A stretch of DNA of 64,000 nt from Prevotellaceae bacterium UBA6398 (GCA_002437495.1 DJQA01000001.1:62248-126247); one strand, 5' to 3'. Positions 35,681-44,512 are shown, counted from the stretch's first letter. Notes: generated by a model not told the origin, from the letters alone. Numbers and translations: made by a program.

Positions 35681-35705
35681 AAGCGAATAACCAAATGCAG
35701 TGCTC

Positions 35706-36863
35706 ATGTTTGCAAAAGAAATTAATTTCGACCGCTTTGTGCGCGGTCTCATTTTCGTTGTTGTGGTGGTTGCATCATGTTTTCTCATCAGTTACCTTAG
35801 TCCGGTGCTTCTGCCGTTTGTAGTGGCATGGGCGTTGGCATATATGCTTTTTCCGCTGGTGAGTTTCTTTCAATACAAGTGCCACCTGCATTTCAGAATG
35901 TTGAGCATTTTTGTTACCCTTACGATTGTAATAGGTGCAATATCCACACTGCTCTATTTCTTTATTCCCGCAATGGTCGATGAATTGCTCCATCTAAAAG
36001 ACGTGGCGATAGCATACATTTCCGGGGGCGCGGGAGCAGACAGTGTGCCCAAAGTGGTGCAGAAATTTATTGAGGACAACTCAGACAAGTTGAAACTTGA
36101 GAGACTGCTCAACGAAAAAAATCTGCTCGCGGGGCTTAAAGAAACCCTGCCAAAGGTTTGGAGCATGCTGCTCTCAACCGCCAACGTGGTAATAAGCATT
36201 GTGTCGTCGCTCATGGCACTGCTCTACCTTGTTTTCATGCTCAACGACTACGACCGCGTAAAGAAAGGATGGATAAGATTCGTGCCTAAAAACCGCAGAA
36301 ATATGGCGAAAAAGGTTATTGGCGACATTGACAACGGCATGAGCGGATACTTTCGCGGCCAGGCGCTGATAGCCCTGGCCAACTGCGTGTTGTTTTCGGC
36401 CGGCTTCATGATAATAGGTCTGCCAATGCCGGTGGGATTGGGAGTTTTCATAGGACTGATAAGCTTCATACCATACGTGCAGCTGCTGGGCTTCTTTCCC
36501 GCAACACTGCTTGCCATACTGTGCTCGGCTGACACGGGCAGAAACTTCTGGATGCTTATGCTGGGCGTTGTGGCAGTGTATTGTGTGGTACAAGTATTGC
36601 AGGACTCCATTATCACACCCCACATAATGGGCAAAATTCTCGGATTGCGCCCCGCCGTGGTGCTGCTATCTCTAACGGTTTGGGGATACCTGCTGGGGAT
36701 AATAGGACTGATTGTCGCGCTGCCGCTCACACAAATTCTGATATCCTATTACCGCCACTACGTGGTTGACGACCCGCTCGACAGCGAGGTCGAACGCGAA
36801 GCCAAACGCAGGGAAAAACGCGAAAAGGCGCAAAAAAAAGCGGTAAGCACGCCCGAAATTTGA
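35706..36863 (+). CDS. AI-2E family transporter (PerM/YdiK type)
   Basis: A 385-residue inner-membrane protein with about eight hydrophobic segments and the family layout: two or three N-terminal segments, a soluble stretch (about 85-150), then further segments with PMPVGLGVFIGLISFIPYVQ and QDSIITPHIMGKILGLRP. The name derives from one member linked to autoinducer-2 export; others act in ion or proton exchange, so the substrate is open. I use the ATG at 35706; a GTG two codons upstream is also in frame. The highly charged C-terminus is cytoplasmic. Confidence 0.9.
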   Translation: MFAKEINFDRFVRGLIFVVVVVASCFLISYLSPVLLPFVVAWALAYMLFPLVSFFQYKCHLHFRMLSIFVTLTIVIGAISTLLYFFIPAMVDELLHLKDVAIAYISGGAGADSVPKVVQKFIEDNSDKLKLERLLNEKNLLAGLKETLPKVWSMLLSTANVVISIVSSLMALLYLVFMLNDYDRVKKGWIRFVPKNRRNMAKKVIGDIDNGMSGYFRGQALIALANCVLFSAGFMIIGLPMPVGLGVFIGLISFIPYVQLLGFFPATLLAILCSADTGRNFWMLMLGVVAVYCVVQVLQDSIITPHIMGKILGLRPAVVLLSLTVWGYLLGIIGLIVALPLTQILISYYRHYVVDDPLDSEVEREAKRREKREKAQKKAVSTPEI

Positions 36864-36923
36864 ATAAAACGGCACATATGCAAATTACCACGGCAAAAAT
36901 TTGGTAGGTTTAAAATAACTACG

Positions 36924-36931
36924 TATTTTTG
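36924..36931 (+). promoter_or_regulatory. Promoter of tRNA-Lys
   Basis: TATTTTTG fits the -7 consensus and TTTG at 36900-36903 fits the -33 element with 20 bp between, the clearest full promoter in the window. It lies 26 bp before the tRNA. Confidence 0.75.
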
Positions 36932-36957
36932 CACTCGCTTAACGGCAGACAACGGTC

Positions 36958-37030
36958 GATCCGCTAGCTCAGTTGGTAGAGCACAACACTTTTAATGTTG
37001 GGGTCTTGGGTTCGAACCCCAAGCGGATCA
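36958..37030 (+). tRNA. tRNA-Lys (anticodon UUU)
   Basis: A complete 73-nt cloverleaf. The acceptor stem GATCCGC pairs with GCGGATC (37023-37029), with discriminator A at 37030. The D stem is GCTC/GAGC, the anticodon stem CAACA/TGTTG encloses the loop CTTTTAA (anticodon TTT, 36991-36993), and the T arm is TTGGG-TTCGAAC-CCCAA. The CCA end is not encoded. A terminator follows at once. Confidence 0.98.
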
Positions 37031-37031
37031 C

Positions 37032-37068
37032 AAACAGGGCTTCACAAACGAAGCCCTGTTTCTTTTTT
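37032..37068 (+). terminator. Terminator of tRNA-Lys
   Basis: A perfect 12-bp stem (37032-37043 with 37050-37061) and 6-nt loop is followed by a T-rich tail. It begins 2 bp after the tRNA. Confidence 0.92.
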
Positions 37069-37120
37069 CAGCACCTTATCCATAATACATTATTGATTTT
37101 GCCCTAAGAGAGCAAATTCA

Positions 37121-37128
37121 TACCTTTG
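37121..37128 (+). promoter_or_regulatory. Promoter -7 element of the gamma carbonic anhydrase gene
   Basis: TACCTTTG fits TAnnTTTG, 25 bp before the ATG at 37154. Confidence 0.6.
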
Positions 37129-37153
37129 CACACAAATAAAACAACAATACATT

Positions 37154-37654
37154 ATGGCTCTTATTAAGGAATTCAAGGATAAAAGCCCCAAATGGGGGAA
37201 AAACTGCTATTTTTCGGAAAACGCCACGCTCATTGGCGACATAACCATGGGCGATGATTGCAGCGTTTGGTTCTCGGCAGTGATACGCGCCGACGTTGAC
37301 GGCGTGAGGATGGGCAACCGCGTGAACGTGCAAGACAACGCCTGCATTCACCAGGCGGGAGGTTTTCCCGTGGTGTTGGAGGACGATGTTACGCTTGGCC
37401 ATGGCGCGATAGTACACGCCTGCACCGTGCGAAAAGGCGCGCTTATAGGCATGAACGCCGTGGTGCTCGATGGGGCGGAAATAGGCGAGGGCGCGGTTGT
37501 GGCAGCAGGAGCGGTGGTTCTTGGCAAAACAAAAGTAGGCGCACACGAGATTTGGGCGGGAGTTCCCGCAAAAAAAATGAACAAAGCCGCCGACCCGGGC
37601 GAGGCGGAATGGTTTGCAGGGGAATATGTAAAGCTGAAAGAGTTTTACAAGTAA
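37154..37654 (+). CDS. Gamma carbonic anhydrase family protein
   Basis: A 166-residue left-handed beta-helix protein. Hexapeptide repeats run from about residue 20 to 130 (MGNRVNVQDN, IGMNAVVLDG, IGEGAVVAAGAVV). The three zinc histidines of the family are visible in CIHQAGG and TLGHGAIVHAC. Members include true carbonic anhydrases and inactive or acyltransferase relatives (PaaY, CaiE), so activity is not certain. It is a single-gene unit with its own promoter. Confidence 0.9.
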   Translation: MALIKEFKDKSPKWGKNCYFSENATLIGDITMGDDCSVWFSAVIRADVDGVRMGNRVNVQDNACIHQAGGFPVVLEDDVTLGHGAIVHACTVRKGALIGMNAVVLDGAEIGEGAVVAAGAVVLGKTKVGAHEIWAGVPAKKMNKAADPGEAEWFAGEYVKLKEFYK

Positions 37655-37730
37655 ACCGAAATTCAGGAGCATACAAGGCCGTTTATTTCCCAAGCGTACA
37701 AATCACTGTAAATCTAAGAATTGTGCCTCC

Positions 37731-37757
37731 ATTTTGGCGTATTGCATACGCCAAAAT
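37731..37757. repeat. Perfect palindrome with REP-like core
   Basis: Two 12-bp arms (37731-37742 and 37746-37757) flank TGC. The core GGCGTAT-TGC-ATACGCC is identical to that of the GTAG-headed hairpins, but the outer bases are TTTT/AAAA and there is no GTAG head. It could also be a weak terminator of the carbonic anhydrase gene. Confidence 0.7.
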
Positions 37758-37798
37758 TGCATCGGTTTGTTATTTCGCGAACACGGTTTGAACGGTGG

Positions 37799-37829
37799 CG
37801 TACAGGGCGTATGCAACACGCCCCTACAA
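37799..37829 (-). repeat. GTAG-headed hairpin B, REP-like
   Basis: On the minus strand TTTGTAG leads into the stem GGGCGT/ACGCCC (37805-37810 with 37818-37823). The flanks GGTGGCGTACA and ACAAACGGCGCAAAA match those of copy D at 44.6 kb. It lies about 37 bp beyond unit 4 of R7. Confidence 0.75.
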
Positions 37830-37865
37830 ACGGCGCAAAACGCAAACCGTCTGCTTTTCCCAAAA

Positions 37866-37949
37866 CACCCCGGAAATTGTATGGGACATGGAAAAAACCA
37901 CGTCCGATGTAGGAAAAAAAATGTCTGATGTAAAAAAAACCACATCAGA
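37866..37949 (-). repeat. 21-bp x4 intergenic element, copy R7
   Basis: On the minus strand, units begin at 37949, 37928, 37907 and 37886. The run before unit 1 is AAAAAATG rather than AAAAAAGG. The copy sits in a 589-bp gap between convergent genes, with the palindromes at 37731 and 37799 on its far side. From about 38000 to 38160 I see no gene. Confidence 0.82.
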
Positions 37950-38166
37950 CATTTTTTGTACCACATACAACATACTGAAAACCACATCGTTAAAAGCAGA
38001 ACAGACAATTACCACAAGGATTTGTATATCAAAACCTTATCACCAAAAGGCATGTTTGCGAGATCTTTGCCATCCCACGGCAACGCTTTTGTCTGTTGTG
38101 CTACGCCGGATATTTTGAAAAACGCCCTTGATGAGGCGGATGAATATCGTGGTTTTCGGAACGAAA

Positions 38167-38196
38167 AATCCGCAATGCAGGGTTGCAATGCGGATT
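38167..38196 (-). terminator. Terminator of the PstS-like gene
   Basis: AATCCGCA (38167-38174) pairs with TGCGGATT (38189-38196); on the minus strand it is followed by TTTTTCG. It lies 47 bp after the PstS-like stop. Confidence 0.75.
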
Positions 38197-38243
38197 ACGG
38201 AATTGCGTTAGAGCATCTCCTTTTACCAATAAAGTATGTTGTT

Positions 38244-39179
38244 TTATTTTATATTCACCTCCTTGAACTGCACCTGCATCCACGGCAGGAGCTGGGAAGA
38301 CTTGGTTATAATAAGCTGCCCTTTCTGTTCGGCAAGGAAATGGTAGAAATAGCGGGCCTTTCCCTGCATCAGAGGGTCTGTGGTCATGTAGTAAACCGCC
38401 CGCACGTATGGGTAGTTGCCCAGGGCTATGTATGCCTGGAAGGGTTTGTAGCTGTTGTCGACTTCGGGAACGGACGAGTTGCTTACACTCATAACGCGGA
38501 TTTTTGGCAGGAACGAAAGGTTTGTGGTGTCGCTCTCATTGCGCAGCCAGTCAACGCCTATAATGCCTATTGCCTTAGGGTTTGAAATGATGTAGTCTAT
38601 TACATCCTCATTCGACTTTTGCGCATATACATTCCCTTTCAGAGCCTTGCCGCCGCATATGGAATCTTCGACATAGCGCACGGTTGATGACTGTGTGTTG
38701 TCGAACACAAGCTGTATCTCACCGCTCTGGCGTGCATACTTTATTTGCTCCCAGCGCGTTACCTGCCCGGTTACAATGCGATATACATCGTTGGTGGATA
38801 TCAGCGTGTCGGGGTTGGAACGGTTTACAATAAGTGCTATGGCATCTGTTGCTATGCGCTCGGTCATAACGTTAAGGCTGCGGTTCTGAAGCAGCTCCTT
38901 TTCCTTGTCGGATAGTTGGCGAGTGGCAAGGCACGAGCGCACGCTGTCGTCAAGAAACATCTGCAATGCCTGCGACTCGCTGCAATAGTATTGCTTGAAC
39001 GTAGCCTCGGGATATTGCAGGTTGAACTGGTGCATTTCCTCCTCCATTACGGGCTTGAATGTCTCATCGATAGCCACTGTTATCAAGTCAGGGTCTCCCT
39101 GCGGCTTTTTTTCGCCGCCGCAGGATGCAAGCGCCAACAGGGCAGACACCGAAACCGCAACAAATATCACTCTTTTCAT
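38244..39179 (-). CDS. PstS-like phosphate-binding lipoprotein
   Basis: A 311-residue predicted lipoprotein (lipobox ALASC, C20) with a type II periplasmic binding fold of the PstS/PBP-like family. Recognisable segments are VDETF-like ITVAIDETFKPVMEEEMHQF near the N-terminus, IALIVNRSNPDT, QIKYARQSGEIQLVFDNTQS, and IISNPKAIGIIGVDWL. Binding proteins of this family deliver phosphate to the Pst transporter; no pstCAB genes are near, and in Bacteroidota such stand-alone members exist with unclear roles. The start at 39179 gives the lipoprotein signal; the frame's 54-residue extension runs through the tonB terminator. Confidence 0.88.
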   Translation of the reverse strand: MKRVIFVAVSVSALLALASCGGEKKPQGDPDLITVAIDETFKPVMEEEMHQFNLQYPEATFKQYYCSESQALQMFLDDSVRSCLATRQLSDKEKELLQNRSLNVMTERIATDAIALIVNRSNPDTLISTNDVYRIVTGQVTRWEQIKYARQSGEIQLVFDNTQSSTVRYVEDSICGGKALKGNVYAQKSNEDVIDYIISNPKAIGIIGVDWLRNESDTTNLSFLPKIRVMSVSNSSVPEVDNSYKPFQAYIALGNYPYVRAVYYMTTDPLMQGKARYFYHFLAEQKGQLIITKSSQLLPWMQVQFKEVNIK

Positions 39180-39254
39180 AATAGCATATCTCTTATATTC
39201 GTGTTTGAAATTAAAGCGACAAGTGCGCTGTGCGCCGCACTCGGCTTTTTGAAA

Positions 39255-39290
39255 AATAAAAGCCAACTCGCAAACGAGCCGGCTTTTATT
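39255..39290 (-). terminator. Terminator of the exbB-exbD-exbD-tonB operon
   Basis: AATAAAAGCC and CTCG (39255-39270) pair with CGAG and GGCTTTTATT (39275-39290) around the loop CAAA, with a 2-nt internal mismatch. A-runs and T-runs on each side make it usable on the minus strand. Confidence 0.85.
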
Positions 39291-39376
39291 ATAATGTTTA
39301 TGCTGTGCCGGAACTTCAAGTCCGAATGTTGTTGTACACAAGCGGATTTTTCATGTTCTTGCACATATTGCCGTAA

Positions 39377-40198
39377 TTATTCAATCTGGAAGCGCACAGG
39401 GCAGGTGTACCATACGGCAACCGCACGTCCCTGTTGCTTACCGGGGATGAACTTAGGCAAGCTTTGAACCACACGTTTTGCCTCGCGGTCGCAATAGGGA
39501 TCAAGGCTCTTGAGAACCTGAACTTCACCCACATGACCATCGGGGTTTACAACGAAACGCAGCATAACCAAACCTTGAATGCCCTGTTCCAGAGCAACCG
39601 AGGGATACTTGATGTGCGAGCCGATGTATCTCAAAAGTGCTTCCTCACCTCCCGGGAACGAAGGCATCTGCTCAACCACGGTGTAAACCTTTGTTTCCTC
39701 CTTTTTCGAAGTGAACACTTCCTTGAGGTCGGCTACGTCTTGACCGTGCAGTTCATCGTTACCCTTAACGTCGGCGATGGAAATTGCAAGCTGCGACTTT
39801 CCAAGAGCTTCCTGAGACTTCATCTCGTCCGCCTCGTTAACCTGGTTGTCCTCCTTGATGACGGGGGCTGTGAACTTGATTGAACTCTTTATGCGCTGCA
39901 CTTCCTGCTTCTGCTCCTTGGGTTGCACTTTCTTTATGTGCTGGTCCTTAACCTCAGCCTCTTTAAGGCGCGAGAAGTTTGTTACCTCGGTAATTGTTTC
40001 ATCCTGTTTCTTAGGAATTACCAATTTGAGGAATAGCGGCACCAAAAGTCCAGCCACAATGAGAGCCACAACAACCAGCAATGCTATCTGGTTACGTTTT
40101 CCCAGCTCAGCGCGCAACTGATAAGCTCCGTAGGACTGGTTGCGACCGGCAAACACCATCTCGCACCATGATTTTGATGTCAAATCCATTTTTGCCAT
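39377..40198 (-). CDS. tonB: Energy transducer TonB
   Basis: A 273-residue protein that links the proton motive force to TonB-dependent outer-membrane receptors. A single membrane segment (IALLVVVALIVAGLLVPLFL, about residues 33-52) follows a conserved SWCEMVFAGRNQSYGAYQLR; a charged periplasmic linker leads to the C-terminal TonB domain (MPSFPGGEEALLRYIGSHIK, QGLVMLRFVVNPDGHVGEVQ). It is the last gene of the leftward exbB-exbD-exbD-tonB run, 25 bp after the second exbD. Confidence 0.94.
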   Translation of the reverse strand: MAKMDLTSKSWCEMVFAGRNQSYGAYQLRAELGKRNQIALLVVVALIVAGLLVPLFLKLVIPKKQDETITEVTNFSRLKEAEVKDQHIKKVQPKEQKQEVQRIKSSIKFTAPVIKEDNQVNEADEMKSQEALGKSQLAISIADVKGNDELHGQDVADLKEVFTSKKEETKVYTVVEQMPSFPGGEEALLRYIGSHIKYPSVALEQGIQGLVMLRFVVNPDGHVGEVQVLKSLDPYCDREAKRVVQSLPKFIPGKQQGRAVAVWYTCPVRFQIE

Positions 40199-40223
40199 AA
40201 TATACTTCGCTAATTAGTTGTTT

Positions 40224-40880
40224 TTATTTCGCGCCAGCCGCATTGGAAGATGCCGCACTTTCAGGATGCTCGCTCTTGTAGTGCTGTATCATCTTCTTGT
40301 CGAAGTCGCTGATTTTGTCTATCACATATTTACCTATACCGCAAATCTGCATTTCGTCAAGAACATTTATCAGGTTCTCGTACAAAGCATCGTCTGTGGC
40401 CTTGATAATAACATTTGGTACGCCCTTTTCACTCTTTATCTCCGTGAGTTGCTTGCGGAAAATTTCATCCTGCTTTGCCATTACGCGCGGATCAGAGCTG
40501 GCGTTCTTGATTCGTTCTTCCTTGAGCTTGTTAACTTTGTTGAGGGCAACGGCGTTGCGGCGCTGTAGGAACGCACGCAGACCATCTTTACCATACGAGG
40601 TTTCCTTCAATGTATTGATTTGCGGAATACCCTCATAATAGTAAACCTTGTTGTCCTTGTCCATAAGTATCGTTACAGCTTCCGAAGCTTTAACCTGGTT
40701 ACGCTGATCTTCTTTTATGTCTTCCTTGTTTGAAGGCATATTGATCTCCATAGTCTGTGGCTTAATCATAGATGTACAGAGCATGAAGAAGCATATCAGC
40801 AACATGTTCATGTCCACCATAGGCGTAAAGTCTATGCGGCAACTAAATTTTTTCTGCTTGCTGCTACCTAATTTTGCCAT
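40224..40880 (-). CDS. exbD: ExbD/TolR-type biopolymer transport protein (second copy)
   Basis: A 218-residue inner-membrane protein with one N-terminal membrane segment (residues about 15-38, DFTPMVDMNMLLICFFMLCT), which carries the conserved proton-path aspartate D22 region, and a periplasmic domain. It is longer than the usual 140 residues of ExbD because of a charged insertion of about 70 residues in the middle (GLRAFLQRRNAVALNKVNKL). It lies 11 bp after the first exbD gene. Confidence 0.92.
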   Translation of the reverse strand: MAKLGSSKQKKFSCRIDFTPMVDMNMLLICFFMLCTSMIKPQTMEINMPSNKEDIKEDQRNQVKASEAVTILMDKDNKVYYYEGIPQINTLKETSYGKDGLRAFLQRRNAVALNKVNKLKEERIKNASSDPRVMAKQDEIFRKQLTEIKSEKGVPNVIIKATDDALYENLINVLDEMQICGIGKYVIDKISDFDKKMIQHYKSEHPESAASSNAAGAK

Positions 40881-40891
40881 AACATCTATAA

Positions 40892-41500
40892 TTATTCTTC
40901 GGTTTTCAAGGCCGTTATAAGATTGTAACGGTTCTCCTTGATATCCTGAAGAGAGTTCATCACTGTTTTAATCACTTTGTAAGGAGCCTTTGCATCAGCC
41001 TTGATGGCAATGCGCAAGTCGGGGTTCACGTCGCGTGCGCACTGTATCCAGTCCTTAAACTCGTTGTGCAGGCTGTCGCACGGAATTCCGGGGTTCTGCT
41101 CGCTTTTCAGGTAGGCTGTCTGTGTTTCGGCATCCTCTTTAAGGAAGCCCGGCAGCTGTCCGAAAGGCATGCCGAATGCGGGCAGAAGTCCGAAGTTCTT
41201 CTTTTGCGCTGCATCGAAAGACACTCCGTATTTTTCCTGCATTTCGTCGAGAACCGACATCAAATCGCCTTTCTTGTCCATGGAGAGGAATATTTTTCCA
41301 TTTTTCTCCACCAAGATAGTTATGATGTTTGATTCCGGAATTTTTATATCCGATACTGAGCCTGGGGTGTTAACCTTTACGGGTTCGGGTTTGATGAAAG
41401 TAGAAGTCAACATAAAGAAGGTAAGCAGAAGGACAGTGACGTCGCTCATAGCAGTCATGTCTATGTAGACATCTTGTTTCTTTAATTTAAAACGTCCCAT
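40892..41500 (-). CDS. exbD: ExbD/TolR-type biopolymer transport protein (first copy)
   Basis: A 202-residue paralogue of the next gene, with one membrane segment near the N-terminus (IDMTAMSDVTVLLLTFFMLT) containing the aspartate of the proton channel, then a periplasmic domain with an insertion (KKNFGLLPAFGMPFGQLPGF). Two ExbD proteins of different size in tandem are common in Bacteroidota Ton systems and may form a hetero-oligomer. The gene lies 24 bp after exbB. Confidence 0.92.
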   Translation of the reverse strand: MGRFKLKKQDVYIDMTAMSDVTVLLLTFFMLTSTFIKPEPVKVNTPGSVSDIKIPESNIITILVEKNGKIFLSMDKKGDLMSVLDEMQEKYGVSFDAAQKKNFGLLPAFGMPFGQLPGFLKEDAETQTAYLKSEQNPGIPCDSLHNEFKDWIQCARDVNPDLRIAIKADAKAPYKVIKTVMNSLQDIKENRYNLITALKTEE

Positions 41501-41524
41501 GATTTAACCTTTCTTGTTTGTTGA

Positions 41525-42367
41525 TTAGTGAGTAGCCGAGAAAGTCTGTACGATTGTAAAGCCTACTTCGTCGAGGCTGAACGTAAGTTTGTCGATCTTG
41601 TTGGTGTAGTAGTTGTAGCCCATAAGTGCGAAGGCTGCGGTTGCGATACCAGATGCGGTGTTCACAAGAGCCTCGGAAATACCTACGGAAAGCATGGCTG
41701 AGTCGGTTCCGCCTTCACCTGCAAGAGATGCGAACGAACGGATCATACCCATAACGGTTCCGAAAAGTCCGAAAAGAGTACCAAGGGTTGTGAGGGTTGC
41801 AAGTATGGGGAGGTTTTGCTGAAGCATAGGCATCTCCAATGCGGTGCTTTCTTCAAGCTCTTTCTGGATTGCGAGCACTTTCTGCTCTTTGGTGAGCGTA
41901 GTGTTTTCTTCCATTTCCTTGTATTTGCGCAATGTTGCGGAAACCACATTCGCAACAGAACCTCTCTGCTGGTCGCAAAGTTTCTGCGCCTTTACCAGGT
42001 CGTTGGCTGCGAGAGCATTCTTGATTCCTGCCACGAACTTAACGAGGCTTGTCTTGCCGAAAGCGGTGCGAAGTGCGAAGTAGCGTTCAATGATGAGCGC
42101 GAAGTCTGCAAGAAGGCAGGTAAGAATGATAGGCACCATGAAACCGCCCTTGTACATTGTGCCGAGCAGGTTGCCCTGTATAGGCTGGTTTGCGGGGTCT
42201 CCACCTTGGAAGTTGTCAGGAGCGCCAAGAACGAATTTGTAGAAGCAGAATGCTATTACGAAGCAAACTACGAGCACAAGCCACGCAGCCTTCACGCCTT
42301 TGAATCCTGCGTTTTTTGTTGCCTTAGGCTTTGGAGCAGCCTTTGGAGACTTAACTGTTGTTTCCAT
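41525..42367 (-). CDS. exbB: ExbB/TolQ/MotA-family proton channel protein
   Basis: A 280-residue inner-membrane protein of the Ton energiser. After a basic, lysine- and proline-rich N-terminus (PKAAPKPKATKNAGFKGVKA) come a first segment (about 28-47), a second (about 75-95, GGFMVPIILTCLLADFALII), a cytoplasmic loop, and the C-terminal pair with TLTTLGTLFGLFGTVMGMIR and EALVNTASGIATAAFALMGY, the ExbB signature. It is the first gene of the operon, with its own promoter. Confidence 0.94.
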   Translation of the reverse strand: METTVKSPKAAPKPKATKNAGFKGVKAAWLVLVVCFVIAFCFYKFVLGAPDNFQGGDPANQPIQGNLLGTMYKGGFMVPIILTCLLADFALIIERYFALRTAFGKTSLVKFVAGIKNALAANDLVKAQKLCDQQRGSVANVVSATLRKYKEMEENTTLTKEQKVLAIQKELEESTALEMPMLQQNLPILATLTTLGTLFGLFGTVMGMIRSFASLAGEGGTDSAMLSVGISEALVNTASGIATAAFALMGYNYYTNKIDKLTFSLDEVGFTIVQTFSATH

Positions 42368-42450
42368 CTTTAATGATTTTGTTTTACGATTAATTTGTTT
42401 TAAGTTATTGATTAAATCTCTGTTTAAGCACTATATTCTGTTTGCACGAA

Positions 42451-42458
42451 CAAAATTA
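42451..42458 (-). promoter_or_regulatory. Promoter -7 element of the exbB operon
   Basis: TAATTTTG on the minus strand fits TAnnTTTG, 83 bp before the exbB ATG. The gap 42368-42692 contains only this element and the ilvE promoter: it is the one gap above 300 bp next to protein genes without the 21-bp repeat element. Confidence 0.6.
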
Positions 42459-42657
42459 CTCTTTTATTCTATAACCGCAAAAAATATGCGGGAATTTTGC
42501 AAGTTTTTTTACATGCCTGTAAAAAACCCTTACTCATAAGTGGACTCCTGCATTGTACGCATTGCATTTTTCATGCAACCTCCGCTTCTATGACAACTTT
42601 TGTATGCAATTTGTAGCCAGACTGCACGATACGTGCTTTCGGTAGCGGGATTTTCCG

Positions 42658-42665
42658 TAACTTTG
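42658..42665 (+). promoter_or_regulatory. Promoter -7 element of ilvE
   Basis: TAACTTTG fits TAnnTTTG, 27 bp before the ATG at 42693. It makes the longer reading frame from 42600 unlikely. Confidence 0.65.
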
Positions 42666-42692
42666 TGGTTGAATAGACAACGGGAAAAAATC

Positions 42693-43721
42693 ATGCACAA
42701 AATGGAAAATATCGATTGGGAGAATTTGAAATTCGGCTACATCCCCACAAACTACAATGTGCGCTGCCGCTACCGCAACGGCAAATGGGGTGAAATCGAG
42801 GTTTCGTCAGAAACAACGCTCAATATACACATGGCGGCCACCTGCCTGCACTACGGCCAGGAGGCTTTCGAGGGGTTGAAGGCCCACGGCTGCAAGGACG
42901 GCAAGGTGAGGATTTTCAGAATGAGGGCCAACGCCGAGCGCCTGCAAAACACCTGTCGCGGTATAATGATGCCCGAAGTGCCGACAGACCTGTTCGAGAG
43001 AATGGTGGTGAAGGTCGTTAAGCTAAACCGCGAATTTGTGCCGCCTTATGGTCATGATGCCTCATTATATATAAGGCCTCTGCTCATCGGCACGAGTGCG
43101 CAGGTAGGCGTGCATCCGGCCAGCGAATACATGCTGATTATTTTTGTAACCCCGGTAGGACCTTACTTCAAGGGCGGGTTCGCAAGCTCAAACTATGTAA
43201 TCATACGCGAATACGACCGCGCCGCCCCGCTGGGCACGGGACGATACAAAGTCGGCGGTAACTATGCGGCGAGCCTTGTGGCAAACAACATCGCCCACGA
43301 AAAGGGATATTCCTGCGAATTCTATCTTGACGCAAAGGAAAAGAAATACATCGACGAGTGCGGAGCGGCAAACTTCTTCGGCATAAAGAACAACACATAC
43401 ATAACGCCGAAGTCAACCTCAATTTTGCCCTCAATAACCAACAACAGTTTGCAGCAACTCGCCAAAGACCTTGGCATGAAGGTTGAAGTACGCCCTGTTC
43501 CCGAGGAGGAACTCGACACGTTCGAGGAGGCGGGGGCTTGCGGCACTGCCGCCGTAATCAGTCCGATAGAGAAAATCGACGACCTCGAGCGGGGCAAGAG
43601 CTATGTTATAAGCAAGGACGGAAAGCCCGGGCCTTGGAGCACGAAACTCTACCACACACTGCGCGCTATACAGCTTGGCGAAGAGCCCGACACGCACAAT
43701 TGGGTAACGGTGCTCGACTGA
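42693..43721 (+). CDS. ilvE: Branched-chain amino acid aminotransferase
   Basis: A 342-residue PLP enzyme that interconverts valine, leucine and isoleucine with their keto acids. It has the fold-type IV motifs: HYGQEAFEGLKAHG, RMRANAERLQNTC, the PLP lysine in GRYKVGGNYAAS, and ECGAANFFGIKNN. The C-terminus includes the conserved CGTAAVISPIEKI. The start may also be at 42702 (MENIDW). It lies 25 bp before the DUF975 gene, possibly co-transcribed. Confidence 0.95.
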   Translation: MHKMENIDWENLKFGYIPTNYNVRCRYRNGKWGEIEVSSETTLNIHMAATCLHYGQEAFEGLKAHGCKDGKVRIFRMRANAERLQNTCRGIMMPEVPTDLFERMVVKVVKLNREFVPPYGHDASLYIRPLLIGTSAQVGVHPASEYMLIIFVTPVGPYFKGGFASSNYVIIREYDRAAPLGTGRYKVGGNYAASLVANNIAHEKGYSCEFYLDAKEKKYIDECGAANFFGIKNNTYITPKSTSILPSITNNSLQQLAKDLGMKVEVRPVPEEELDTFEEAGACGTAAVISPIEKIDDLERGKSYVISKDGKPGPWSTKLYHTLRAIQLGEEPDTHNWVTVLD

Positions 43722-43746
43722 GAAAACAAATAAAAATTCATATGCC

Positions 43747-44400
43747 ATGAAAAGTTTCAGTGAAATAAAAAACTCCGCCATCAGAGTGCTTGACGGCAAC
43801 TGGGGGCAATACGTGGGGCTTACATTCGTGTTCTACGCGATAACCATAGTTGTTTCCATAGTTACAGGAGGCGACCCAAGGTACAGCGACCTGCTTTATA
43901 GCGTCTGGGGGCTTGTTGCCACCCTTGCCCTCATCCCGCTTTCATACGGTTTCGGGCTCCTGTTCCTCAATGCCTTTCGCGGATGTAGCGAACGGGTCAA
44001 GATATCAAACCTTTTCGACGGATACAGGGATTTCGGCAGGGTGTTCCTCACACTGCTCATACAGGGGATATACACCGTGTTGTGGAGTCTGCTTTTTGTA
44101 ATACCCGGAATAATAAAGGGCATATCCTACACAATGACTATCTTCGTGCTGAACGACGAACCCGGTTTGAGCTACGATGCGGCGATAACGCGCAGCTCAA
44201 AGCTGATGTACGGCCATAAGCTCGACTTCTTCCTGTTCTCGCTCAGTTTCATAGGATGGTGGCTTTTGTCGCTTCTCACCTTCGGCATCGGCTTTCTGTG
44301 GCTTGTGCCATATTACAGCACGGCAAAGGCGGCGTTCTATCACGAGCTGCTCGAGGAGGAAAAGCAAAGCCGGCCCATTCCGCCGCTTGGCGACATTTAA
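43747..44400 (+). CDS. DUF975 family membrane protein
   Basis: A 217-residue integral membrane protein with about six hydrophobic segments. Family-like segments are IKNSAIRVLDGNWGQYVGLT at the N-terminus and LLFVIPGIIKGISYTMTIFV, followed by DEPGLSYDAAITRSSKLMYG and KLDFFLFSLSFIGWWLLSLL. The role of DUF975 proteins is not known. It follows ilvE after 25 bp. Confidence 0.85.
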   Translation: MKSFSEIKNSAIRVLDGNWGQYVGLTFVFYAITIVVSIVTGGDPRYSDLLYSVWGLVATLALIPLSYGFGLLFLNAFRGCSERVKISNLFDGYRDFGRVFLTLLIQGIYTVLWSLLFVIPGIIKGISYTMTIFVLNDEPGLSYDAAITRSSKLMYGHKLDFFLFSLSFIGWWLLSLLTFGIGFLWLVPYYSTAKAAFYHELLEEEKQSRPIPPLGDI

Positions 44401-44512
44401 GAGTCAACAATCCGTGGAGCGGCATTGATTTGTGCGGTTCGTGTGGCGGAAAGTGAGCGTGCGCAATACCATACGAATACACAGCAGCCAATCATTCAAC
44501 AAATTGCACCGC

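Noticed and set aside
37956..38243. Possible coding remnant between R7 and the PstS-like gene
   Set aside because: The translated stretch has no recognisable motif, no promoter, and the frame continues as the shadow of the PstS-like gene. A terminator hairpin lies inside it.
39180..39341. 54-residue N-terminal extension of the PstS-like protein
   Set aside because: It runs through the terminator hairpin of the tonB operon and would place the lipoprotein signal inside the chain.
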